NCBI GenBank assembly: GCA_049999765.1
Contig: JBNGIQ010009018.1
Location: 1 to 26,864 of the forward strand
Reading direction: 5' to 3'
DNA from: Phaeoceros laevis
Lineage: Eukaryota; Anthocerotophyta; Anthocerotopsida; Notothyladales
DNA length: 26,864 nucleotides
Below the pieces are notes generated by a model, which was not told the origin of the DNA, searched no databases, and saw only the letters and a program-made list of their open reading frames with translations. Every line of letters begins with the position of its first letter. Position 1 is the stretch's first letter. This document shows positions 1 through 9,900 of the stretch, piece by piece. A program made the position numbers and the translations under genes.

Positions 1-310
1 TATTGGGGCTAAGGCTTAACCCCTGGTGGACTAAATTTGTTTTTGCATTTTATTGCATTTTAGTCAAACTGATATTTTTGGTAAGTTATTAAAATATTTT
101 TTCAAGTTTCTTTTGCCTATCTTCTTCTAATTTTGAAGCACTTTCTAGCTGTATAACATATACTTTCATATGATGCATAGTATGCAAAATATCAAGGAAA
201 GAGTGTTTATAAGAAGGTTGAAGAATATTGAAAATTGTTATAGTTAGGGCTCCCATTTAGCTTTTTTTCGTAAGTTTTTTTATAATCATACTTGTCTAGC
301 CTATTAAACC

Positions 311-410
311 NNNNNNNNNNNNNNNNNNNNNNNNNNNNNNNNNNNNNNNNNNNNNNNNNNNNNNNNNNNNNNNNNNNNNNNNNNNNNNNNNNNNNNNNNN
401 NNNNNNNNNN
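311..410. other. Assembly gap (100 N)
   Basis: A run of exactly 100 N, which is the conventional placeholder for a gap of unknown length. Confidence 0.99.
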
Positions 411-669
411 ACTCTAGACCATGTTGTTTTTCTAATGATAAAGCTTAGGTCAGTAATAATTTTTGGTCTTCAGTACGAGAACCCATAATTGCTAACTTTT
501 CTTCATATTGTTAAGGAGATACATGGTATATATGGTTGGATAGAGCTTGTTTCATAGAATATGATAGAAGCAAGAAAAGTAAAAAAAGCTTTTTTGCACC
601 TCAAAATGGACTCTAAAGTTGTACATTGTGCTCCAATTAGTCTGCGGTTAATTAATAAATCTAAATTTG

Positions 670-769
670 NNNNNNNNNNNNNNNNNNNNNNNNNNNNNNN
701 NNNNNNNNNNNNNNNNNNNNNNNNNNNNNNNNNNNNNNNNNNNNNNNNNNNNNNNNNNNNNNNNNNNNN
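670..769. other. Assembly gap (100 N)
   Basis: A run of exactly 100 N. Open frames that cross it are meaningless. Confidence 0.99.
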
Positions 770-820
770 AGCCTTTGAAGGCCATTGAGTGTCTCGGTCC
801 ACCAGGGATCAACCACTTGG

Positions 821-967
821 AATCTGACGGGATTCAAACGTTGGAAAACACAGACCAGCAGGTCACATGACTAAATTCAAACGGATGAAATCTGACGGAT
901 TCAAACGGATCAAATCTCATCCATAGAGGCTGCGAAGCAAACGGATCAAATCTCATCCATAGAGGCT
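821..967. repeat. Direct repeats: 30-bp unit twice, plus related 5' copies
   Basis: An identical 30-bp unit occurs at 902-931 and 938-967 (period 36 bp). It begins CAAACGGATCAAATC and ends CATAGAGGCT. Upstream, the related phrase GAATCTGACGGGATTCAAACG (823-843) recurs as AAATCTGACGGATTCAAACG near 888-907. The second unit is followed by CTTCGCAG, the reverse complement of the CTGCGAAG that follows the first, so the block can also pair as an inverted repeat. Nothing in it looks coding. Confidence 0.85.
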
Positions 968-1307
968 CCTTCGCAGAATGGAGTAGTGATGTCCGGTATG
1001 ATGTAGTGATGTGATGGACTGCTGTTGCTTATGGGTGGCAAAACCGGAAGGGTAAAGTGCTTTTTATTATCTTCCCGGTGATTCCCGGAAGTAAGCAATA
1101 TCATCCAGGGTGATATCTGATCTACGATTTGGACTAGCCTGGAATATGTCACTGGTTGTTGGGGAGGATTTCACGAGGTAAGCATGCACGCTGTTCAGCT
1201 CATAGCTAGATTGAAAAGCAAAATGGGCAAAGGTCAGTAAGTGGCCATGGTGCTCAGGTGGAAGAATCGGTGTCGACTGGACTGCCAAACAGCAGATCAA
1301 CCTCAAC

Positions 1308-2025
1308 TCAAGAAGAGTGTTGCTTATATGGGAGCTCGCATGAGATTATTTCTGGACCTTTGGTATTGCTGAGTGCCGTTCCCAGAGTCTCAGCCACACT
1401 CTTGCACCGACATTGTAGGCCAGGTCGGATCACATTACCGTACACAGCCATCTCAATGACGTCCAACTCTTTATCTGCAAAGGATGCAAAGGCTCATTAT
1501 CAACTCAGAAATGTGAGCTCAACTGCCAACACATGCCTGACGTAAACGCGTAGCAAGGGCAGAGACCTGTGAATTTCAGGTCACAAGAATAGTTCTGCAG
1601 CTGAGATTTGTCAATGTCATCCTTGTTACTCTTGTAACGGTTCACCCTTGCTTGGAGTATTTGGCAATTCCGTACATCCGTCTCACCACCTGGCTGAACA
1701 GAGCGTCCTGGTATTAGTTACAGCGCAGAAAGCTTCGCTGCTGAAACAAGTCATCAGATGACCGTGCAGATAAATGAATGAGGAGGGGACCTTTGGAGTA
1801 AGGTTGAATGTGGTCATACTCATAGCAAAGACAACCGTCACAGCGAGTGAGTCGCCGGCAGACAATGTTTCCTGCAAGATCTTGTCTCCATCTCTCGGGG
1901 TGCCGACCTGTCACAACGTCAGCCTTTTGCCAGCATGAGTTCCTCATCTTTTCGTCGAAAATACGCAACCGGCGTGAACCCTTCTCTTTACTAGAGGCAG
2001 TCTCTTCATCGCTTCCGGACAACAT
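1308..2025 (-). CDS. Plant HNH-endonuclease-family protein, three exons
   Basis: I assembled this from three minus-strand exons: 1791-2025, 1567-1689 and 1308-1474. Introns are 101 and 92 nt, all GT-AG, and every junction is phase 1, giving 174 residues. The start is the ATG at 2025-2023, the first in frame after an upstream TAG. Exon 1 carries RNSCW, GRHPERWRQDLAGN, then the HNH core GCLCYEYDHIQPYSKG. Exon 2 continues GETDVRNCQILQARVNR. The DH of exon 1, the N of NCQ and the N of VNR form the beta-beta-alpha metal site typical of HNH nucleases. Exon 3 has DKELDVIEMAVYGNVIRPG, which matches the conserved C-terminal part of this plant family. The family's cellular role is not established to my knowledge, so nuclease activity is inferred from the motif. 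An intron interrupts the HNH motif between SKG and GET. Confidence in family and structure is high; the N-terminal ~15 residues are the least certain part. Confidence 0.88.
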
Positions 2026-3263
2026 CCCATCCACGACTGACTGAGTGGCCAAGCAACTCCGCAGATGTATCAGCTAAGGACCAATATTCATTCCGTTTAA
2101 AGAAGGATACCTCTCCAGCATGAGCGTCAACCTCCTGAAATGGGTAACAAAACCTGAACTAAGGTTGGGCTGTACCCAGTTTAGGGCTCCCTGGACTCCT
2201 GGAGTTACGACTTTAGGGCTGGTCGCCAGTGGATCTCCGTTCTTGTTCTCTGTCTCGGACTGTCCGAGGCGACAACAAGCTCGCTGGGCGGCGTGAAGGT
2301 TTGACTCCACGGTGGGGGAGGCCCTTAGTAGTCTAGTATTCTTCAGCAGCCAGAGGATCCGGAAAGTCCAAGTCTGTAGAACGGCTTTGGCGAGATGATG
2401 ATCAAGCTTACTGATTGATGATGATCTTATCATACAACAGTCTTCAAAGTTTTCTGATCGCCATTTGCTTCGCAGCGACGTTGGCACGCCCAGGGTTTTG
2501 TTCACAAGCGGGAGTCGTGCTGGATCCGCTTGGTTTTTATTCTCCATCCACCACGGCTAGTCTGTTGCATCCTCAGGTCCGCCGATGTTCTGGATGTCAG
2601 TATTCAGCTAGTAGGTGAGATTCGTGAGAGTCAACCAGTCAACCGACTGGCGTATCATTTCGGAACCCCGCTTGTTGAGCTCGTACTTTTTAGAGTTTCA
2701 TCTAATCAGCGACAGCGACAGCGGAGAGCAGCCACCACTAGAGAGTCTACCTCGTACATCCATCCGGCACACTTTCATGAGGAACTGAGATGCGGCTGCC
2801 CCAGCATTTCGTTGTTGGCAGTTCCTCATGAGCTCTTAACGATTAAGGATAATGGCCAGTGCAATTGTTGCGTTTTACACCTGGGACTCTCAATTCCCTT
2901 GTACATGAATAAGGGCATTCGAGCATTATACGGAACACGCCCGTATCAATTGTGAATTAAATATTGACCGACTATTAAGCCTTTGTTTGTCTGCAATCTC
3001 AAAATTCTCAAGAGAGTTCTAGCTCTTGAACCATGATAAAAAATAGGCACCCATCGATTAACTTATGTGTTGGTGCAATAACTATACTCACCTGCACATG
3101 CAAAGACCTTCGGCATTAAGAGCACCGCATATACCAGTTGTACGACGGCACAAGTAGTTCAGAGCTCACCTTCGCATCACAGAAAGTTGTCCCTTTGCTG
3201 AGTCGCAGACCAGACATTGTGGATGAGATAACAAGGTAGTTGTTAGCCTTACACTTGCCTGCG
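2026..3263. other. Intergenic region between HNH and VAL genes
   Basis: This stretch should contain the HNH promoter and 5' UTR (near 2026) and the VAL 3' UTR (near 3263). Open frames of 157 codons (2074-2547, minus) and 141 codons (2530-2955, plus) occur, but they overlap in opposite directions and show no family motif. I do not call them genes. Confidence 0.5.
2775..2831. repeat. Perfect 13-bp inverted repeat with 31-nt loop
   Basis: TCATGAGGAACTG at 2775-2787 is the exact reverse complement of CAGTTCCTCATGA at 2819-2831. The arms could form a hairpin in RNA. It lies in the HNH-VAL spacer. No poly-T or other signal indicates a specific function. Confidence 0.8.
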
Positions 3264-6200
3264 TCAAGATTCGGCAACCATGGACTGGTTGCTTGAAAAT
3301 GTCGACACTGCAAACTGGCCTGATTGCTGAGCAACTAGCTGAGGTTCCACGCCTTTAACAGAGCTCCGAGAAGTGGCTTCCCCAATTTGCAAACTCTGGA
3401 CCCTCACTTCGGCAGGGCTTCTATTGCCGCGACTGGAGTTGGGATGCTCTAGCTTTTCAAAGGCTATTTGCCCTCTAGAACTGTTCCCCTCGCCCATAAG
3501 AGATGGTGGTTGCATACTGTTGACACCTGACGGAGTTACATAAAAATTCCCGCCTCCCGTATGCCAGGGATGGGGAGCAACTCCATGTTCTCCATCCACC
3601 TCTAGCTTTTCATGTATGTCATCAGGTTTTCCATCAGGCTGCATGTTCAAGTCTATCTGACTCGGTCGGGTCCTCCAAGAGCCTTCATCATCACCAGTAT
3701 TGGTTAGTCTCGTAAAAGCAGCAGCAGATTTCTCACATCCAAGCTCCAGCCTCACTGATGGCTTTTGTGAGTGGTCCTCGCTCATGGGAGCCATTTCTTC
3801 CCTGTGATTCAGACCAAGAACACCATCCGTGCCTCCGAATCTTCTGCTCATAGTTGCAGATGAGCTGGTCACTTGAGGAATGGGTGCTGAAAGTTCCTGC
3901 AGCTCAACACCCACTCTCTCAAAATTGCTGTTTTCAGCTATCCTGAAAGATGATTTTGATGCCGCAATTCTGCTTTGCTCCCCTTCTGCCGCATCTTTAC
4001 CATATTGAAAAGCCTTCCGCTTTCGAACATGGGTGTCTATTTCTCGTTTCTTGCGCCGCATCATTTGGGTCTTAAACCTCCTTCGCACAGTCACACACAC
4101 ATTACAGATGCAATTTGGTTTGTGCTTTGGACCTTTCCCACTGGGTGGCTGAATACATACGATACACGTGCACCCTGGTCGATGTCGAGGGTGCTTGGTG
4201 GTGCGAACTGGTGAAGAAGGAGATGCGGGCAATGTCCCCACTTGGACAGCTTCCTCTCTCAATGCTGCAGCATCAGCCAAAGCATCCAATCCTACAGCAG
4301 TTGTTTCACGAACAACAGCTCCATCGACCCCTTGCCTCATGTACTCTGCACCTGAGAAGTCGCCATGCACAATCTTATATTGTCACCATAACAGGACGTG
4401 CTGCAATGCCCACTACATGGGTTTTATGAACAATTCGAGACAGCAGAACTACATTCTCACATACATCGTCCTCAGGGTGACACGATTTGCTTTAAGTACT
4501 TACTATGTCTGCACAATTATAAGATTGAATTACCTGTTGTAAGCAACAGGTGTTCAATTTCATCAGTCGTCAATTCTTGAGGTTCGCTGCAGGAAGCTCT
4601 GAATACCAAAAATCGAAAAGCTTAGCTGCAATCGATGCATATCTAACCAACAACTGCAGCTTGAAGGTAGAATGACCTTTCAGGATCCCAGTGGTTCTCT
4701 GAACATGTCCATCTCGATGCTATCACAGCATCGGCTGGCACTCTGCGCCAAACTGCACAGTTATCACATCGTGCCCATTGATCTTCTGCCCTGCAAAGCA
4801 CACAAAAAATGAGAAGGGTAGCCGTAGCAGGGGAGTACTTTTCCTTTCATGCATAACAACTTAGCCAGCTTACATGTGGACCTCGTCACAGTCAAGACAT
4901 TGCACTGTGGCATCTCCTGCCCTGAAACCCAGGTGATTTGTCAGTATCCATCTCACCATTAGTCTGGCACCAAACTCGGTTTAGAAAATCGGCATAAATG
5001 TATGAGACATGATCAACCCAAGTGCTTGAAGTTCAATAACTAACAACTAGCCACTACCATTTCGGATTCCGAAGAGTGAAAAATGTCCTCTTTGCTAAAA
5101 CAGGAGGCTCCTGGCAAGAATTGAAGCAAGAAGTCAACATTTTGACAAGCTGCAGAAGGAAAGGGCATGTGGACATCGAAACTGTTGAAACCACATTACA
5201 CCAGTCCCATAATCAGACGACAAATCTCACCTCATACTCTTCAAATTCATGTCCTTCAACAGAGACCACACGAGGAGCACAAGAAAGGGGTGGCCTTAAA
5301 AGCTCTTGCACTTCCTCCCAGCTACTTTTCAGTTGCACAGAGTCCTCGTTTTCTATGCGTAATCGCTTTGTTTTTGAGCCAAGAGGTCGGGCACGCTTCC
5401 AGTCATACATGAGCAGTTGCTGGAGAATAGCCTCATCAGAAGTTTTCTCCTGAACCTTTGCAACCTTTGCAGGTTTACAGGCAGCATCTGGCGTCTTTGC
5501 AACCATAGTCTGGCCAAGTTGGCCTTCTGAGAGAAGCTGAGAAGCAGCCCCATCTCCTCCACCATATCCCACATTTGCCGCTAGATGATCCTTTCAGTAA
5601 ACAACAGGGTCCAGAGGGCACATTAAGGTTCACGGCTTTGCAATGAAATCCTCTTTGGGGAGTTGCTGTACAAGAGGTTAAATATCCAGCTCAAGGGGAC
5701 ACAGAATTGTCCACAACACTAATGATTTTCACCTGTAATAAAGATGCTGCAGATGTTGGAGCTCTTCGGTACCCCATAACTAGCCTCCCTCCAGGCTCCA
5801 TTCTACTGAAGGTAACTGAAATCCACATGTTACGCAGCCAGTGAAAAGCAGGATCTGTCCCAGAAATCGCTCACAACACTGGCCATTATATTCTTCTGCA
5901 TTTTAGGGGGCTTGCTAGCTTCAGCACATATAGCGAACAAGTTAACAAGTAGAGTATAAGTCGACCATTACCTGTATCCCCTGCTTGCAGCTGCAACTTT
6001 TGAATACAGGGAGTGACCCCTTCCAGGACATACATCCTACTGTTATTGTTTGGCCAAAATCGGAATTGGAAACCCCACACTTTGCCAGTAACGTCTTGAA
6101 TCTTCATAGGAACTCCCTCTGGCTGAGATATTTGTGGAAAATATGCCTAAAATCCCAACGAGGGTTTTTCAAGGTTAATAGGATAGATATTTGACTCCAA

Positions 6201-8237
6201 ACATGATAAGGGTCGAAGTTGCCATAGTTGACTTGCCTCTGCACAAGCTTTTGGAAGAACAAGCCTCCCGATGCGGCCTGCGTCACTGGCACTGAGTACC
6301 TTCTCAAATAGAGGAGTAATGGTGGACTTGTTGCTGAAAGGCATTAAGAAAGACTTGCCCTGCACAGATTGCTCATAGACCAAATAACTAATCCTTGGTA
6401 TCCAGACAAACCACCTCTAGTTCAAGAAAGCAAATCACCCTTCTGCTGCCTGCCAAAATGGATACTCTCCAGAACCAGAAATCTGCTGAAGCTCCTTGTC
6501 AGTTATGCGAGGCCAGTAGCGGGGAAGCAACTGGGTACGCCCTCTCCCTTCAGCAGGAAGGCGCGCTGCTCTGAAGCCACTCCCTGCATCTGCGGGACTT
6601 GTTTCAACCTGTGTGGCTGCTGGTCGAGGAACTATTTGACGAGGCCTTGATCGAAAGGAACCCAAACCTGAAGGCCGGTCATCTTGTGTATCTCCATGAG
6701 ATGGGGCTGCACTGAATAGATCGTATAGACCTTTGTGCTGGTTTGCTTCAGCTGTAGCATCCCTTCCATGCACATCGAGAGTCAACAATGAGAGCTCAAA
6801 CATCATGGGTGTCTGGGACACATCAGTCACTAGGTCTAGCATTCTACCCGTTGAACAAGANNNNNNNNNNNNNNNNNNNNNNNNNNNNNNNNNNNNNNNN
6901 NNNNNNNNNNNNNNNNNNNNNNNNNNNNNNNNNNNNNNNNNNNNNNNNNNNNNNNNNNNNCCTTCAACTCCTGGGACGAGTGGTTCCTTTCAAACGAGTC
7001 ATTGTGTCTACAACCATCTCACCCCCCCATACCTTGATTCTTCATGTCCTGCAGTTGCACCTGGCACTGACATGTCTGAGGCCCCAGCTAGAAGAACATC
7101 TTCTGCATCAGAACCAAGTTCTGGACATCCACTGAAATTAGCGCCAATCTCCCCTGTGGCACTCCCAACTTGTAGGCTTAAAGTTCTTCTAAAAGTACTG
7201 TTCGAGCGTCTAAAGACTCAAACGAAATTTCCCTCTGACCGAGCTCAGAGCTACTTTCACGTGTTTAAGGACCTGGTTGACTGGGAAGCACACACTTAGT
7301 GTGGAAAAAGACATGTTTCATGATCACCTGAGGTACCATGCAGATGTCTTAATCTTTCAATGCCACGGCTAGGTGTCATGTGTTCAGATAACGGAAGAGA
7401 GCCCAACAGTTTAAGGTTCTGAAGAGACTGCAAAAGTCATATCAAGCAGAAAAGTTACGAACAACTCGATGCAGCACGCCTCCACTTGTATATGTACTGA
7501 GAAATTCAGAACCGCACCAGCAGACATGCATGTACTGCTAAGAGAATTTACGAGACAGCAGGGGGAAACTACCACAGTACGATTGGCGCCTTTTCTTTCA
7601 ACGCAGCTCTTGCATTCGATGCCTCCGGCATCTAGGCAGGCATATGCCTGAAGAGAGGCAACACATCCACAGTGTATCCGCTGGAACCAGTTCGAACAGG
7701 AGTGAGAACATGCCAATATCAAATTGCAAGGGGTGGCCGATGCCCAGGCTAGAAACTCAAAAAACTGAAGGAACTCCAGAGCCACTGATCATTGCCCACC
7801 TTCCCACATGAGTTGCAAGTACGCCAACCAGTATCATCGATATGAAATGACTCGCAAAACCTTGCTTGCTCGAAGGCCAAGCTGACAACAAAACTAGACA
7901 AATTAGATACGACAACTACGGCATTCTCCCGTCGACGGCAACCAGCAGTGTACAAGGAAGTCAACTGTTCATTGGTGAATGACTGATCTATGAACCGTCA
8001 TTCTTCTGAATTGAGCAGATCCAGCCATTACGAGGTTCATAACAAGCACCAGCTGCTGTCAACTTATTCATACTCCTTAAGTCCTGCAGCCCACGGCAAT
8101 ACGCCTTACCCGCACAAATCACAGAGGTCGGCAAAGTCCCCCGTGGACAACAACCAGCCAGATCTCCACTTGGTCGAAGTGGAATTGCTGCATCTCTGGT
8201 TCAGACATACTTTCTCCCTGGAGACTGTCGAGGCCAT
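3264..8237 (-). CDS. VAL: VAL/HSI2-type B3 transcriptional repressor
   Basis: Minus-strand exons by homology and splice phase: 8110-8237, 7800-7881, ~7590-7680, 7033-7188 (tentative), 6466-~6860 (into a gap), 6237-6333, 5972-6146, 5733-5815, 5231-5590, 5058-5110, 4874-4921, 4677-4790, 4534-4598, 3264-4351. The ATG at 8237 is the first after an in-frame TAG. Order of domains: PHD-like finger (exons 1-3; [31 protein letters not shown]), linker ending [18 protein letters not shown], complete B3 ([66 protein letters not shown]), CW finger ([26 protein letters not shown]), a Cys-rich basic block ([33 protein letters not shown]) and EAR motif IDLNMQP. This is the VAL1-3 architecture. VAL proteins bind RY (CATGCA) elements and recruit repressors of embryo-maturation genes. 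Exons between 7590 and 6466 are uncertain because of the gap. Confidence 0.93.
3636..3656 (-). other. VAL: EAR repression motif (DLNxxP) of VAL
   Basis: These codons read IDLNMQP, a DLNxxP-class EAR motif, in the final exon. In plants this motif recruits TOPLESS/SAP18-HDAC corepressors, and it sits at the equivalent C-terminal position in VAL1/VAL2. Its presence supports a repressor rather than an activator such as ABI3/LEC2. Confidence 0.8.
4874..4921 (-). other. VAL: 48-nt phase-2/2 exon preceding the CW domain of VAL
   Basis: It is flanked by a good acceptor (gggtttcag) and donor (gtaagc). The previous exon (5058-5110) ends in phase 2, and this 48-nt exon both enters and leaves in phase 2. 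Including it inserts [16 protein letters not shown] before [11 protein letters not shown]; skipping it joins the flanks in frame. It therefore adds an extra C-x2-C just N-terminal to the CW finger. I cannot tell whether inclusion is constitutive. Confidence 0.7.
6231..6236 (-). other. VAL: Likely GC-AG intron donor (AG|GCAAGT) in the B3 domain
   Basis: The B3 reading KACAE stops at 6237, and [11 protein letters not shown] resumes at 6146. The only boundary that keeps both sides in frame is GAG|GCAAGT ... TTTTAG|GCATAT, a 90-nt GC-AG intron with the standard GC-donor consensus. The nearest GT (two bases further on) puts the next exon out of frame. Confidence 0.75.
6861..6960. other. Assembly gap (100 N) inside the VAL gene
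   Basis: This 100-N placeholder interrupts the pre-B3 exon or intron of VAL. The frame reading [14 protein letters not shown] runs openly up to its edge at 6860, so part of a coding exon is probably missing. Confidence 0.98.
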
Positions 8238-9750
8238 GAGGATTGCCCCTATGCGGCCCACTCCCTGATACCACCACTCCTTCCAGCTTCCAACTCTCTA
8301 CTCCACTAGCGTAAGGCCGCTAGACAGTACTGCCCGGAGCACCTATCGGACCTACGCGGGGGCCTCGGACAACGATTAACGCCGTTCACACTCATCTCAT
8401 GACAGCTGGCATCAAAAGTTTTGAGAAGTATTTAGTCAATTTTAGACTTTTATTAGTAGTTAACTGGAGTATTTTCTTTGAGTTATTTTTTATTTCCATT
8501 TGGAACTTCCCCTCACTGGATCTAGTTGTTTTGTAGTACTTGTATCTTAATTTAATCTTTTCGCAAAAGTTTTCTCCAAGGTGCTGCAAGCAATGATTCA
8601 AGATTGGCTGGTCAATTCACATTACTCTTACCTACCATAGCACCAAAAACCTCATCACGGGTGAGTTGGTTGTAGGGTCTTTATATCATAATGGGTCATC
8701 TTGCCCCTGTTTGGTATGGTGCATATTTTGAAATCCCCTCCTCTATATAGTTCCAAGGATAGTGCTCTCTAAACTCTATTCCAGGATGTATATAGGCTGC
8801 TCAAAATAAAATAAAATTGACATGTACCTTAGAAGAAACGGCCACATAGACATAGACCGAACATGATATCTCCTTTTGGTCCATTAAATGTTAATCAAAT
8901 CCAGGAGTTATGCAATTCGAGTGAATAATGCTTATCTTAAATCATTATCCCTAATCACGACATCATAAGATAGAATTTTAAAATTGGTACATCACCTATG
9001 CACATCAACTACCATAAGATACGCATATATGTCATTTAGGTTAATCATTGTCAATAGAAATATGATCTTAAGAATTAAGTTCTTTTTGTCTAATTAGATA
9101 CGATCATCAAAGGAATGGCTTTTTTGCTTGCATTTTCTCCATTCATGCTTTTTGAAGGTGCATTCCAAGTGGTACCTCATATTTGTTGTGGTACTTCATA
9201 TTTTTTGAAGGTGCATTCCAAGTGGTACTTCATATTTGTTGTGGTACGTTCAACAAGGAATGTACTTGTAATAGTTTTTTTGCCTGCCTTTATTCCGTTG
9301 ATGCTTTTCAAAGCTGCATTCCAATTCGCATTGTACCAAGTGATACTCTATATCACAAACGTGTGGCGCTTTTGGACCCATCAAGCACATAGCAAAGTTT
9401 CTTCTTCTTCCAAGCGGTCCTTCAATTTGTTGTGGTACTTTCAACTAGGAATGTACTAGTTCATCCAGGTTCTATATTATTTAAAAAACCTTATTTTGGA
9501 ACACATGATTTTGAGCTATGTCAAAATACAAAGTAATCAAAGTTGATATGGCATGCCAAACTGAACGGCCAGCAACTAGTCAATTTGGTCAGCACTAAGG
9601 TATAACTCACGATTAGGTTCCAATGTCATAGTTAACCATGAGTAGAAAGTAGTTAACTAGAGGAAATAGTAAAAGTGGAGTAATAGAATGATAATGAAAA
9701 CACTAGAAACTAGAAACTGCTTACGTTTCCGTCACCTAGCGGACTGACTA
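8238..9750. other. AT-rich intergenic region upstream of VAL
   Basis: The first few hundred bases should include the VAL 5' UTR and promoter. From about 8400 the DNA is AT-rich with scattered stops on both strands. The only defined structure is the duplicated unit at 9149-9247 and its diverged relatives. I see no gene. Confidence 0.5.
9149..9247. repeat. 46-bp direct duplication, period 53 bp
   Basis: Units 9149-9194 and 9202-9247 are identical but for one base (ggtacCtc versus ggtacTtc). Each starts TTTTTGAAGGTGCATTCC and ends TTTGTTGTGGTAC. A part of the unit continued by AACAAGGAATGTACT near 9250 recurs in diverged form near 9423-9458 (AACTAGGAATGTACT). These look like remnants of tandem or dispersed repeat DNA. 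Confidence 0.85.
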
Positions 9751-9792
9751 AATGACAGACAGACGAGCGACAGGTGTATGTTGGAGCCGGGC

Positions 9793-9800
9793 TATAAAAA
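9793..9800 (+). promoter_or_regulatory. TATA box of the presumed 5' LTR
   Basis: TATAAAAA lies 67 bp upstream of the primer-binding site, the usual place for the U3/R promoter of a short LTR. Confidence 0.6.
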
Positions 9801-9867
9801 CCTGACTGAAACCCTAGTAAGTACCCTAATTTTGTCCAACTCGCGGTTCTATGGTTAACTGTGGCAG

Positions 9868-9880
9868 TGGTATCAGAGCC
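9868..9880 (+). other. Primer-binding site for initiator tRNA-Met
   Basis: TGGTATCAGAGCC is complementary to the 3' end of plant initiator tRNA-Met and is the standard PBS of plant LTR retrotransposons. It fixes the 5' LTR/internal boundary to within a few bases (LTR end likely at ...TGTGGCA, 9860-9866). Confidence 0.88.
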
Positions 9881-9900
9881 TTGGCCACAGCAACTTGGCC

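Larger units (their letters stand above)
1..1307. other. Intergenic region with two assembly gaps, no supported gene
   Basis: The first ~670 bases are AT-rich with poly-T/poly-A runs and no convincing open frame. From about 780 the composition becomes more balanced. The only structure I can point to is the repeated block at 821-967, listed separately. Open frames here are short, lack recognisable motifs and several run through the N blocks. The part just below 1308 should contain the 3' UTR of the minus-strand HNH gene, but I see no clear polyadenylation signal that I would defend. Confidence 0.5.

Noticed and set aside
2074-2547. 157-codon minus-strand open frame
   Set aside because: No recognisable motif, it overlaps an opposed plus-strand frame, and it sits in the expected HNH promoter region.
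2530-2955. 141-codon plus-strand open frame
   Set aside because: No motif or protein-like pattern I recognise; it overlaps the frame above in the opposite direction.
4115-4542. Plus-strand open frames opposite the VAL last exon
   Set aside because: They are shadows of the VAL coding strand, which has clear homology.
9149-9247. CRISPR-like direct repeats
   Set aside because: Only two long units with a 7-bp spacer, in a plant nuclear context.
9868-9880. Possible tRNA-Met gene
   Set aside because: Only the 3'-end complement is present, with no cloverleaf around it; this is the retrotransposon primer-binding site.
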